NCBI GenBank assembly: GCA_031283825.1
Contig: JAITAZ010000317.1
Location: 1 to 5,924, forward strand
Source: Planctomycetaceae bacterium
Lineage (GTDB): Bacteria; Planctomycetota; Planctomycetia; Pirellulales; Thermoguttaceae
Direction of reading: 5' to 3'
DNA: 5,924 nucleotides
Shown here: piece after piece, positions 1 to 5,669 of the stretch
How the letters are laid out: every line of letters starts with the position of its first letter
Numbering within the stretch: position 1 is the stretch's first letter
Notes under the pieces: generated by a model
The model's input: only the letters and a program-made list of their open reading frames with translations
Database searches by the model: none
What the model was told of the DNA's origin: nothing
Position numbers and translations under genes: made by a program

Positions 1-1349
1 TCGGCGGATTGACGCTTGAGTATGATAAAAATTTTCCAACTCAATTAAAATTATCGAATGAATTATCTGTCGAGTTAGGGCTAGAGTTGATACCTCAAAT
101 TTTTTCAACTGACTATCAAACGTTGATGTTGACTCATGCGTTGGAATCGCATTTTGAGAAAGAGAAAGAAAACTTTTTTCGCCAAAACGCCGGATTCAAT
201 TTGCCGCGAATAAAAACGAATAGTTTATTTTTTATTGACAGTATAGTTTCGTTTAGAGGCGAAAGCGGAAAGAAAGGTTGGTTGCGGATAAAATTTGAAG
301 AATTATTGAAACAAAAAATCAAAGACGAAATCAACAAAGAGGAAAATAATCGCGGCGAGTACAAGGAATTTTTGGAAGCGTCGTTACAAAATATTGACGG
401 AACAATTGCCGGTTACTTCGCAGAAGACAATAAACGAAAAAACGACGACCTCATACAAAAAGAAGTAAACGATATTTTACGCGATAAAGAGTCAATGTTA
501 TGTTTTAGAAATTCCGACGGTTCGTGGAATTTGCGTAGATTTTTGTTTTCTAAATGGACGTTGCGCGAAGGATGGGACAATCCTAATGTTTTTGTAATAG
601 CAAAGTTAAGGACTTCCGGTTCAGAGATAAGCAAGATACAAGAGGTCGGACGAGGTTTACGATTGCCGTTTGACGAAAACGGATCGAGAGTAACGCCGAT
701 CTCAAATGATAATGATTTTAGATTGACATATATTATCGATTATTCAGAACGCGATTTCGCAAAAAAACTAATTGGAGAAATCAATATCGACAGCAGAGAA
801 TCTATCGAAAATAAAATCGAATACGAAACGAAAAAAGACGTTGATTTATTGTCAAAGAAAAATTCTGACTCAAAATTAAAAGAAGGTAAAATTATCAATG
901 AAGAAATATCTATTCAAACGCAAAATCAAATTTGTAGAAATCGAATTAAAAAATCAGACGAAATCTCTAACGACAATATTATTATTGATCGTAAAATTTT
1001 AAAATTAGAGAATACAGAAGACGACAAAATCGAAAAAATCTTGGAGAAAATTCTTGCGAGCGAAAAAATATTTGCCAAACCTTCAATACAAATCATAGAT
1101 GAATTTATTGGTCGTAAAAACAATTCTATCGACATAAAATCACACAATAATTACAGTAAAGAAACAACGCTAGGAATCGTAAGCTACGGAGAATTTTTAA
1201 AACAATTAAGTCAACAAACGAGCTTGCCTGTATCAATATTGCATTCAAAAGTTGTAAAAGTTAGCAAGAGTCGAAATATAACAAATGATCTTTTTAATAT
1301 TGTAACGATAAATAATATAGCCGAATCGTTTAATAAGAATTTTGTTTAA
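1..1349 (+). CDS. res: Type III restriction enzyme Res subunit, C-terminal part (partial, probably truncated)
   Basis: The frame is open to the left edge (GGC GGA TTG ACG ...), so the gene begins outside the window and the TTG at 9 is not its start. Numbering residues from that TTG, REGWDNPNVF at 186-195 is superfamily 2 helicase motif V, and QEVGRGLRLP at 211-220 is motif VI with its arginines. This motif pair and spacing are typical of type III Res proteins, which with the Mod methylase translocate or slide on DNA using ATP and cut it. Motifs Walker A and DEAD/H would lie upstream. A linker with SYGEFLKQL (392-400) also fits the family. Only about 230 residues follow motif VI, whereas known Res proteins carry a further PD-(D/E)XK nuclease domain, roughly 150 residues more; no such motif is visible here. 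The stop at 1347-1349 is followed 39 bp later by a MITE-like element. Family assignment is confident; loss of the nuclease is inferred from length. Confidence 0.87.
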   Translation, partial: GGLTLEYDKNFPTQLKLSNELSVELGLELIPQIFSTDYQTLMLTHALESHFEKEKENFFRQNAGFNLPRIKTNSLFFIDSIVSFRGESGKKGWLRIKFEELLKQKIKDEINKEENNRGEYKEFLEASLQNIDGTIAGYFAEDNKRKNDDLIQKEVNDILRDKESMLCFRNSDGSWNLRRFLFSKWTLREGWDNPNVFVIAKLRTSGSEISKIQEVGRGLRLPFDENGSRVTPISNDNDFRLTYIIDYSERDFAKKLIGEINIDSRESIENKIEYETKKDVDLLSKKNSDSKLKEGKIINEEISIQTQNQICRNRIKKSDEISNDNIIIDRKILKLENTEDDKIEKILEKILASEKIFAKPSIQIIDEFIGRKNNSIDIKSHNNYSKETTLGIVSYGEFLKQLSQQTSLPVSILHSKVVKVSKSRNITNDLFNIVTINNIAESFNKNFV

Positions 1350-1350
1350 G

Positions 1351-1378
1351 AATTGTTGGTAGAAAATTGTTGGCAGAG
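1351..1378. repeat. 14-bp tandem duplication just after the Res stop
   Basis: AATTGTTGGTAGAA (1351-1364) is followed immediately by AATTGTTGGCAGAG (1365-1378), 12 of 14 identical. It lies directly after the Res stop codon and before the MITE-like element. In the Res frame the stretch stays open to a TAA at 1398-1400, so it may be degraded coding sequence beyond the stop. Confidence 0.5.
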
Positions 1379-1388
1379 AATTTCTAAA

Positions 1389-1527
1389 GGGAACTTCTAA
1401 AAACATCATACAACAATATTTTTATTAGGAACGCGGTCGTCTCGACCGCATATTTAGGCGTTTTTTGACAAAAAACAATGCAGGCGAGACGCCCGCGTTC
1501 CTATCAAATTAGTTTTTAGAAGTTCCC
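1389..1527. mobile_element. MITE-like element with 16-bp terminal inverted repeats
   Basis: The ends are perfect inverted repeats: GGGAACTTCTAAAAAC at 1389-1404 and its complement at 1512-1527. They are flanked by TAAA on both sides (1385-1388 and 1528-1531), which looks like a 4-bp target duplication, although AT-rich flanks could give this by chance. No transposase is encoded, so movement would need one in trans. Inside is a second inverted pair, TAGGAACGCGGTCGTCTCG (1426-1444) against 1485-1503, 18 of 19 matching. The left inner arm also folds alone as a perfect 7-bp stem (1433-1439 with 1443-1449, loop TCT), and the centre holds another (GTTTTTTG at 1460-1467 region with AAAAAAC at 1470-1476). 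The inner GC-rich motif resembles short palindromes dispersed in many bacterial genomes. The IS family supplying the ends is not identified. Confidence 0.62.
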
Positions 1528-1545
1528 TAAAAAACTATTTTTTTA

Positions 1546-1736
1546 ATTTTTGGGGGGACACTGGGGACACACTAATTTCAAAACCATGATTAGCGACTCA
1601 ACAGAAAACAACAGCCTTTTTAAAAGAGAGATTTTTTTTCAGTTTTATCCCCCCGAGCCATTAACCTCAGATTGTAAACAAGAACGTCCCCAACGTCCCC
1701 AGTGTCCCTTTTGTCCCCAATGTCCCCTAAAAAAAA
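1546..1736. repeat. GGGGAC composite repeat, copy 1 (two inward-facing arms)
   Basis: The left end is a T-tract followed by GGGGACACT GGGGACACA (1554-1571), two units of a 9-bp repeat. The right end, on the minus strand, is a T-tract followed by five units (1727 back to 1683): GGGGACATT, GGGGACAAA, AGGGACACT, GGGGACGTT, GGGGACGTT. Inside each block lies a related stretch: on the plus strand GATTAGCGACTCAAC (about 1588-1602), on the minus strand CTTGTTTACAATCTGAGG and then TTAATGGCTC (about 1682 to 1653). The element is therefore roughly symmetric around 1640 with a non-matching centre. The right end abuts the GTAACCGTTCACG arm at 1738, the same order as at 5542-5669. A 63-codon open frame across it (1550-1741) encodes only Cys-Pro-Gln repeats from the 9-mer and is not considered a gene. 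Confidence 0.65.
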
Positions 1737-1780
1737 TGTAACCGTTCACGGGTTTTTAAATTCGGATTTGAATTACTAAA

Positions 1781-1869
1781 CACAATGTAGAGACGCAATG
1801 CTTTGCGTCTCTATAGGTGATCTTTTGATCGAACAATAGAGACGCAAGGCATTGCGTCGCTACAGTTGT
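1781..1869. repeat. Paired GAGACGCAA hairpins
   Basis: Two hairpins stand 23 bp apart. The first is TAGAGACGCAA (1788-1798) with its exact complement at 1803-1813, loop TGCT. The second is TAGAGACGCAA (1837-1847) with 1852-1862, 10 of 11 paired. The outer sequences are also mutually inverted (CACAATGTAGAGACGC at 1781 against GCGTCGCTACAGTTGT ending at 1869), so the whole can fold as one long stem or as two hairpins. The spacer has GATCTTTTGATC at 1820-1831 region. The motif resembles dispersed GTAGAGACGCAATGC palindromes known from many bacterial genomes; no coding function is seen. Confidence 0.7.
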
Positions 1870-1920
1870 TAATTTGTAATTATTCACGTTTAAAATTTTC
1901 GATAAAAAAAGAAAAAATCC

Positions 1921-2119
1921 TACGCCCTGAAAGGGCAATCAGCAATAGCGTAGGGCAACGCCCTACGTTAGTATTTCCACGACAAACTAAGCCCTGAAAG
2001 GGCGACAGCAAATTTCAATTATACAAAACGGCGTGCGCCCTTTCAGGGCTTGTTTTCTAGTCAATTTCTACGAAGGGCGTTGCCCTACGCTATTGCTAGA
2101 CGCCCTTTCAGGGCTTAGG
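1921..2119. repeat. Mirrored array of GCCCTGAAAGGGC and CGTAGGGCAACGCCCTACG palindromes
   Basis: Four GCCCTGAAAGGGC palindromes lie at 1924-1936, 1991-2003, 2037-2049 and 2102-2114, the last two read on the opposite strand. Between each pair is CGTAGGGCAACGCCCTACG: perfect at 1949-1967, one mismatch at 2071-2089. The left half (1921-2010) and the reverse complement of the right half (2119-2031) align almost throughout, including AGCAATAGCGTAGGGCAACG, so the array is a large inverted repeat with about 20 bp at its centre. Similar motifs occur dispersed in many bacterial genomes. It is not a CRISPR array: the spacing is uneven, the orientation inverts, and the repeats are only 13 bp. Confidence 0.72.
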
Positions 2120-2247
2120 AAATTTTTCTCTTGTACGTGAACGGTTACTTTTCATTTTCGTCTTAAATACGAAAAGGGCGGAAAATTTTAAGTTCGTTTA
2201 AAAATAAGTCAACAGTAATTTATTCAATAGCGTGAATGGTAACTTTT

Positions 2248-3480
2248 TTATTTTGTTGGTCCGATAGTCATAATTAGCGATTTGTCTAGCGGGTATTTTT
2301 TTAATACGTTGCGGATGTCTTCGATTGTGATATTTCTTATTAGATCGGATTCTTGTTTTAGCGTTTTGTATTTTCCGGTCATTAACCAATCTCCTCCGAT
2401 TGTAAATAATCTTCCGTCTGATCCTTCGCTTCCGATAACAATTCTTGTCAACGCTTTATTTTTTGCTCTTTCGAGTTCGTCTTGCGTTATGCCTTCTTGA
2501 ATTATTGTAACGAATATTTTTTTTACGTCGTTTATAATTTTTTGTGCATTTTCCGGTTCGCTCACTAGCGCAGTTCCGAAAAAACCGTTGTCCGAATATT
2601 CGTGAATCGACATGCACGCCGTTTCAGCAATTCCGTTGTCGATAAACTCCCAGTAAAATCGACTTCCTGCCGAATCGCCGATAATATCAGTCAAGATCAA
2701 AGCTGCAAAAAAATCAGAATCGACTCCGCTCGGCGCGTCAGATAATAACATCGTATATTGTTGAGACGCCGACTTTTTCGTCAACTTGTGAAAACCGCTC
2801 GCTCCGCAAATTCGATAATGCCGATCTCCGATGTCGCTTTTGCTAGACGAAATCTCCCACTTGCCGAAAACTTTTTTTACGCAATTGCAAAAATAGTCGA
2901 ACTCGATTTTTCCCGTTCCGACTACCACGATATTGTCCGGCGAATAACGCGCCGCATGATACGATTTCAATTGTTCTACAGAAAGTTTCGACGTCGTCGA
3001 TTCCTCTCCAAGCACGCTGTTTGCAAGAGGATGATTGCCAAAAAAATTTTTACGCACAATATTGTCTGCGCCGAAAGGAGGTTGGTCGCAATACATCCGT
3101 ATTTCTTCGAGAATTACTTGTTTCTCCATTTTGAAATCTTTTTCGCGAAAGGCGGGACGTAGAATATCGCCAAAGAGTTCTATTGCATCGCCGATAAATT
3201 CCGGCAGAAGAGTAATATGAAAAACTGTTTGTTCGTTTTCCGTAAATGCGTTTCCGTCCGCGCCGAGTTCGTCAAGACGACAATTTACGTCGATTGCGCT
3301 TAAAGATTCAGAACCCTTAAAAACAAGATGCTCCAGAAAATGACTCGCTCCTAAAATCTCCGCCGATTCATTACGCGAACCGGTACGCACAAAAAATCCT
3401 ATCGAAGCCGAATACGCATTTTCATTTAATTCAGCAATAATGGTAAGACCATTCGAAAGTTTTGTATGCTTAAATTGCAT
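2248..3480 (-). CDS. M16 family zinc metallopeptidase (insulinase / processing-peptidase type)
   Basis: This 410-residue protein has the M16 hallmark HFLEH at residues 47-51: His47 and His51 would bind zinc and Glu50 would activate water. The third ligand is expected in the LEEI segment (Glu125 or Glu126), about 75 residues later. GNHPLANSVLGEE (148-160) and YSPDNIVVVGTG (179-190) are further conserved M16B landmarks. The C-terminal half (about 245-410) is the inactive-fold partner domain; the usual RGLAY segment is replaced by DNGIAE (281-286), followed by IHEY (292-295), a variant I associate with planctomycete members. Length is normal for a single-chain M16B peptidase. No signal peptide or membrane segment is seen, so it is probably cytoplasmic; the substrate is unknown. 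ATG at 3480 fits the family's N-terminus, but no Shine-Dalgarno is visible. The stop is TAA at 2248-2250. The upstream gap holds a 172-bp repeat. Confidence 0.95.
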   Translation of the reverse strand: MQFKHTKLSNGLTIIAELNENAYSASIGFFVRTGSRNESAEILGASHFLEHLVFKGSESLSAIDVNCRLDELGADGNAFTENEQTVFHITLLPEFIGDAIELFGDILRPAFREKDFKMEKQVILEEIRMYCDQPPFGADNIVRKNFFGNHPLANSVLGEESTTSKLSVEQLKSYHAARYSPDNIVVVGTGKIEFDYFCNCVKKVFGKWEISSSKSDIGDRHYRICGASGFHKLTKKSASQQYTMLLSDAPSGVDSDFFAALILTDIIGDSAGSRFYWEFIDNGIAETACMSIHEYSDNGFFGTALVSEPENAQKIINDVKKIFVTIIQEGITQDELERAKNKALTRIVIGSEGSDGRLFTIGGDWLMTGKYKTLKQESDLIRNITIEDIRNVLKKYPLDKSLIMTIGPTK

Positions 3481-3525
3481 CGAATATTTTTAAACTACTA
3501 TTCCCGATTAAATTTTACGCCAATC

Positions 3526-3697
3526 TGTAACTATTCAGTTGCAGTATTTTTTTAAGAGACAGAAGGGACTTTAATGACGTCGTTATTTGAAATCGGAAAT
3601 TAAAGACTCAAAAAACATCGCTCTTGAGTCTTTTCAATCAGGATTTAAACCCAACGTCCTTAATGTTCCTTAAAAAAACAGCAACTGTATTGTTACA
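3526..3697. repeat. GGGAC composite repeat, copy 3 (172-bp symmetric element)
   Basis: The ends TGTAACTATTCAGTTGCAGT (3526-3545) and ACAGCAACTGTATTGTTACA (3678-3697) are inverted with 17 of 20 matching. Each end is followed inward by a 7-T tract and then by diverged 9-bp units: AGAGACAGA, AGGGACTTT, AATGACGTC on the plus strand (3555-3581); AGGAACATT, AAGGACGTT on the minus strand (3670-3653). Next come GGAAATTAAAGACTCAA (plus, about 3595-3611) and GGGTTTAAATCCTGATTG (minus, about 3653-3636), related to the same positions in the other copies. The centre is a perfect hairpin, AAAGACTCAA (3602-3611) with 3624-3633, loop 12 nt. It fills most of the gap between the repeat-protein gene and the M16 gene. 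No clear target duplication is visible. Confidence 0.65.
3672..3696 (-). terminator. Possible intrinsic terminator for the repeat-protein gene
   Basis: On the minus strand, 30 bases past the stop at 3726, GTAAC and GTTGC can pair (5 bp, one G-T) around a 6-nt loop and are followed by TG and seven T. The stem is short, so efficiency is doubtful. The same fold facing the other way occurs at the opposite end of the repeat element (3527-3553). It would end transcription before the M16 gene. Confidence 0.33.
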
Positions 3698-3725
3698 AAA
3701 TTTTCACTGATATTTTGCCTTAACC

Positions 3726-5144
3726 TTAATTTTTTGGACTTTCTAAAACTGGAATTTTGTCAGCTTCTTTTTCTGATTTATTAATTTTTTCTGTTTTAAT
3801 TTCTGTTGATGGAGTATCTGAGTTATTGGTTTTATTTTGATCTTGTAGATTTTGTTGACTATTATTTTCGGGAACGTTTTGATTATAATCTGAATTTTTG
3901 TTATCTGAATTATCTTTTTTATCAATATTTGACGTTGCGGGAACGTCTTCGATTTTGATAATTCGTTCTTGTTCTTGTGTTGCGGGTTGTTCGACTGGGA
4001 CGCGGTTTAACACGATTCGTTGACGTTCTACCGTGTAAGTATAAGGCACGATTTTTTCGACTAAAACCGGTTTGCGGACAATTCGTTTTACTGGAATCAA
4101 TTTTGCAACTTGAGTTTCGTATGGTTCGATTCGTACTTCTGTAATGGTTTTATAATCAGTAACGGGAATTTTTTCGACTTGTTCTTCTTTGACGATTTTG
4201 CGAACGGTGATAGGCGTTTTGCGTTCAATTTTTTCGACTATTGGTTTATAAGTCGTGTAAGGAACTTTGCGGACGACGATCTCGTCGATAGTTTTTGGAA
4301 CTTGTACTTCTTGTTTCTTTATGATTTGTTCTTCTTTATAAGTAGTTTTTGTAACTGGGACTTGTTGGACTTGTTGTTCTTGAATAGTTGTTGTTACGGG
4401 TACGGTTTCTGTAACGTAATTTGGTTGATAGACTCTTTCGGTTCGATATTGCGTATCGGCGTGTAGCGGTGTGAAATACAGACCGGGCAATCTCCATCGG
4501 ACGTTTCCTGTTGTGGGGTCGTAGTATTCTCCTCCTCGTTGCCAAGTTAATCGCGTGTAGGTTCTACCCGGAACTTCGACTTGTTTTGTAACGAATTGAC
4601 CGCGTTCAACGGTTCGCGTTTGGTAGGTAGTTATAGGTTTATTAACTGTGTAGGTTCGAGTTTCGTAGGAAGTTTCTTGAATGGGAATGCGGTGTACTTC
4701 GGTTATTTCTTGTACTTCTGTTTCGTAAACCTGCTTTGGCACGACGTATCTTTCTTCTCGTTCATTTTTTTCTTCGACGTATCGAGTAACGTTGTAGCTT
4801 GTGTCTTGATATTGAGTTTCTTCAACTGGACGATCAACGATTGTTTTTCTTTCGACATATTTTGTTTCAGGAACTTCGCGAGCTACGGTGATTCGTCGTT
4901 CTCTTTTTTGCGATTCCCATTGCGTTTGATATTCTATAACTTCTTCTTCGACGTATTGAGTTTCGACTATTTTTTTGTAGGTCGTGTGAACGACTGGTTC
5001 TTTTATGATAGTCGGAGTTACGGAATATTTTTTTACTTTGTAGGTTGTAGGGTAGTAATCTGCTGACAGCAGAAAATTATCCGTGCAAAATAGCGAAATT
5101 ACCAATGCGGTAATTGCGCATGTTATCCATTTTTGCGTTCTCAT
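3726..5144 (-). CDS. Secreted Val/Thr/Tyr/Pro repeat protein, planctomycete YTV-like
   Basis: This is a 472-residue protein. Residues 1-28 form a signal peptide (MRTQKW, hydrophobic core ITALVISLF, likely cleavage LLSA/DYY). From about 30 to 390 it consists of short degenerate repeats built around V-P-x-T-x-Y, with alternating hydrophobic and polar residues that suggest extended beta structure. YTV occurs at 165-167 and 370-372, and VPVT or IPVT at 248, 262 and 327. A non-repetitive core (199-235) interrupts them, with WQRGGEYYDPTTG, RWRLPGLYF and few other tryptophans nearby. Residues 400-472 are a low-complexity Asn/Asp/Gln/Lys/Glu tail. The mature chain has no cysteine, as C9 and C20 lie in the signal region, and SLFC is not a convincing lipobox. 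Architecture matches YTV-type cell-surface proteins described from Rhodopirellula, so an envelope role is inferred, not shown. It has its own leader region and is probably monocistronic. Confidence 0.85.
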   Translation of the reverse strand: MRTQKWITCAITALVISLFCTDNFLLSADYYPTTYKVKKYSVTPTIIKEPVVHTTYKKIVETQYVEEEVIEYQTQWESQKRERRITVAREVPETKYVERKTIVDRPVEETQYQDTSYNVTRYVEEKNEREERYVVPKQVYETEVQEITEVHRIPIQETSYETRTYTVNKPITTYQTRTVERGQFVTKQVEVPGRTYTRLTWQRGGEYYDPTTGNVRWRLPGLYFTPLHADTQYRTERVYQPNYVTETVPVTTTIQEQQVQQVPVTKTTYKEEQIIKKQEVQVPKTIDEIVVRKVPYTTYKPIVEKIERKTPITVRKIVKEEQVEKIPVTDYKTITEVRIEPYETQVAKLIPVKRIVRKPVLVEKIVPYTYTVERQRIVLNRVPVEQPATQEQERIIKIEDVPATSNIDKKDNSDNKNSDYNQNVPENNSQQNLQDQNKTNNSDTPSTEIKTEKINKSEKEADKIPVLESPKN

Positions 5145-5149
5145 TTGAA

Positions 5150-5156
5150 CCTCTCT
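5150..5156 (-). promoter_or_regulatory. Ribosome binding site of the repeat-protein gene
   Basis: AGAGAGG lies five bases before the ATG at 5144 (AGAGAGG TTCAA ATG on the minus strand). It supports this start, which also places the signal peptide correctly at the N-terminus. By contrast the M16 gene has no such site. Confidence 0.75.
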
Positions 5157-5541
5157 TTTGGGTTAGAGTTTGTTTGTTGATTTGTAAAGTTGTTTGTAAG
5201 GTTAATACGGACAATTCAGGCAAGTTGACCGAGCGATTGATTATTGCCTAAATTTGACATTAACTATTTTCGCAGGATTTATTCAAAAAGCAAATACCCT
5301 GTCGAAATAATCAATACGACCGCTATTGTAGAAAATTCTTGCAAAAATAACACTATTCATACGTTCAAAATTATCCGTTTAGAATATTTTTTTGCGGTAT
5401 TATCGTTATAACCCCTACAATCGTTACCAGATATTCCTTAATTCCCAGATTTTCGCCAATCAAATTTTTGTTGAAATTTTGGCAATTATTAAATCGATTT
5501 TTTTGACGCTGTTTTTTTTTGTAATATTCAGCAGAAATTTG
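5157..5541. other. Gene-free leader region upstream of the repeat-protein gene
   Basis: No open frame with coding character is seen on either strand. It should hold the promoter of the minus-strand repeat-protein gene, but no well-matched -35/-10 pair could be picked. A weak hairpin (GCCAA 5455-5459 with TTGGC 5479-5483 plus A/T pairs) and long T runs (5498-5504, 5512-5520) are present; none is convincing as a regulatory element. Confidence 0.5.
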
Positions 5542-5594
5542 TGTAACCGTTCACGGTTTTAAAATTCGGAATTTAAAAACCGTGAACGGTTACA
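5542..5594. repeat. Perfect long palindrome, compact form of the GTAACCGTTCACG arms
   Basis: TGTAACCGTTCACGGTTTT (5542-5560) is exactly complementary to 5576-5594, giving a 19-bp stem. The 15-nt loop (5561-5575) itself contains AATTC G GAATT. The arms are those that bound 1738-2148. Each arm also folds locally (AACCGT TC ACGGTT). A T-tract and a GGGGAC block follow at 5603, as next to the arm at 1738. Confidence 0.8.
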
Positions 5595-5602
5595 AATGGT
5601 TA

Positions 5603-5669
5603 TTTTTTGGGGGGACATTGGGGACGAAGGGGACGCTCTTGTTTAATCTCTGGGATTGATGACTCAAGG
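5603..5669. repeat. GGGGAC composite repeat, copy 2
   Basis: A T-tract (5603-5608) is followed by three 9-bp units, GGGGACATT, GGGGACGAA, GGGGACGCT (5611-5637), and then by CTTGTTTAATCTCTGGG and ATTGATGACTCAAGG to 5669. On the minus strand at 1736-1653 the same order is found with the same spacing. Similarity weakens after GATAAAA (about 5671-5677). A clear mirrored right arm is not seen; a possible diverged one is discussed under 5809-5824. Confidence 0.62.

Larger units (their letters stand above)
1738..2148. repeat. Inverted GTAACCGTTCACG arms enclosing other repeats
   Basis: GTAACCGTTCACG (1738-1750) and its exact complement CGTGAACGGTTAC (2136-2148) bound 385 bp holding two other palindromic families (1781-1869 and 1921-2119). 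The same arms form one compact hairpin with a 15-nt loop at 5542-5594. The left arm and following loop sequence (to about 1770, GGGTTTTTAAATTCGGATTT) closely match that hairpin, so this copy looks like one expanded by insertion into the loop. A degenerate arm, GTAATTATTCACG (1876-1888, 10 of 13), lies inside, and another, CGTGAATGGTAAC (2231-2243, 11 of 13), lies just outside, next to the M16 stop codon. Confidence 0.55.

Noticed and set aside
1550..1741. 63-codon plus-strand open frame with a Cys-Pro-Gln-rich end
   Set aside because: The repeating peptide is a direct readout of the 9-bp GGGGAC repeat in reverse; the frame spans a symmetric repeat element, has no ribosome binding site and no coding character.
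1756..1938. 60-codon minus-strand open frame in the repeat stack
   Set aside because: It runs through palindromic repeats and has no ribosome binding site or coding character.
1924..2114. Four copies of GCCCTGAAAGGGC as a CRISPR array
   Set aside because: The repeats are 13 bp, spaced 54, 33 and 52 bp apart, and inverted halfway; the 'spacers' are themselves repeated. No cas gene is present.
2155..2175. Hairpin TTTTCGT/ACGAAAA as terminator of the M16 gene
   Set aside because: The stem is AT-rich and no T run follows on the minus strand; it is about 70 bp past the stop. Not strong enough to call.
2758..3162. 134-codon plus-strand open frame opposite the M16 gene
   Set aside because: The opposite strand encodes conserved M16 motifs including HFLEH; the plus-strand product is Arg/Phe-rich with no recognisable motif.
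3481..3525. Promoter of the M16 gene (TTGGCG with a TAGTAG-like -10)
   Set aside because: Only about half of the consensus positions match, which is expected by chance in such AT-rich sequence.
4110..5066. Long plus-strand open frames opposite the repeat-protein gene (118 and 161 codons)
   Set aside because: They are antisense shadows: Phe/Tyr/Ser/Asp-rich translations arise from the repetitive codons of the minus-strand gene, which has a signal peptide and ribosome binding site.
5082..5090. Lipoprotein signal (SLFC) in the repeat protein
   Set aside because: The residues before Cys20 (Ser-Leu-Phe) do not fit a lipobox, and a standard signal peptidase site LLSA/DYY follows.
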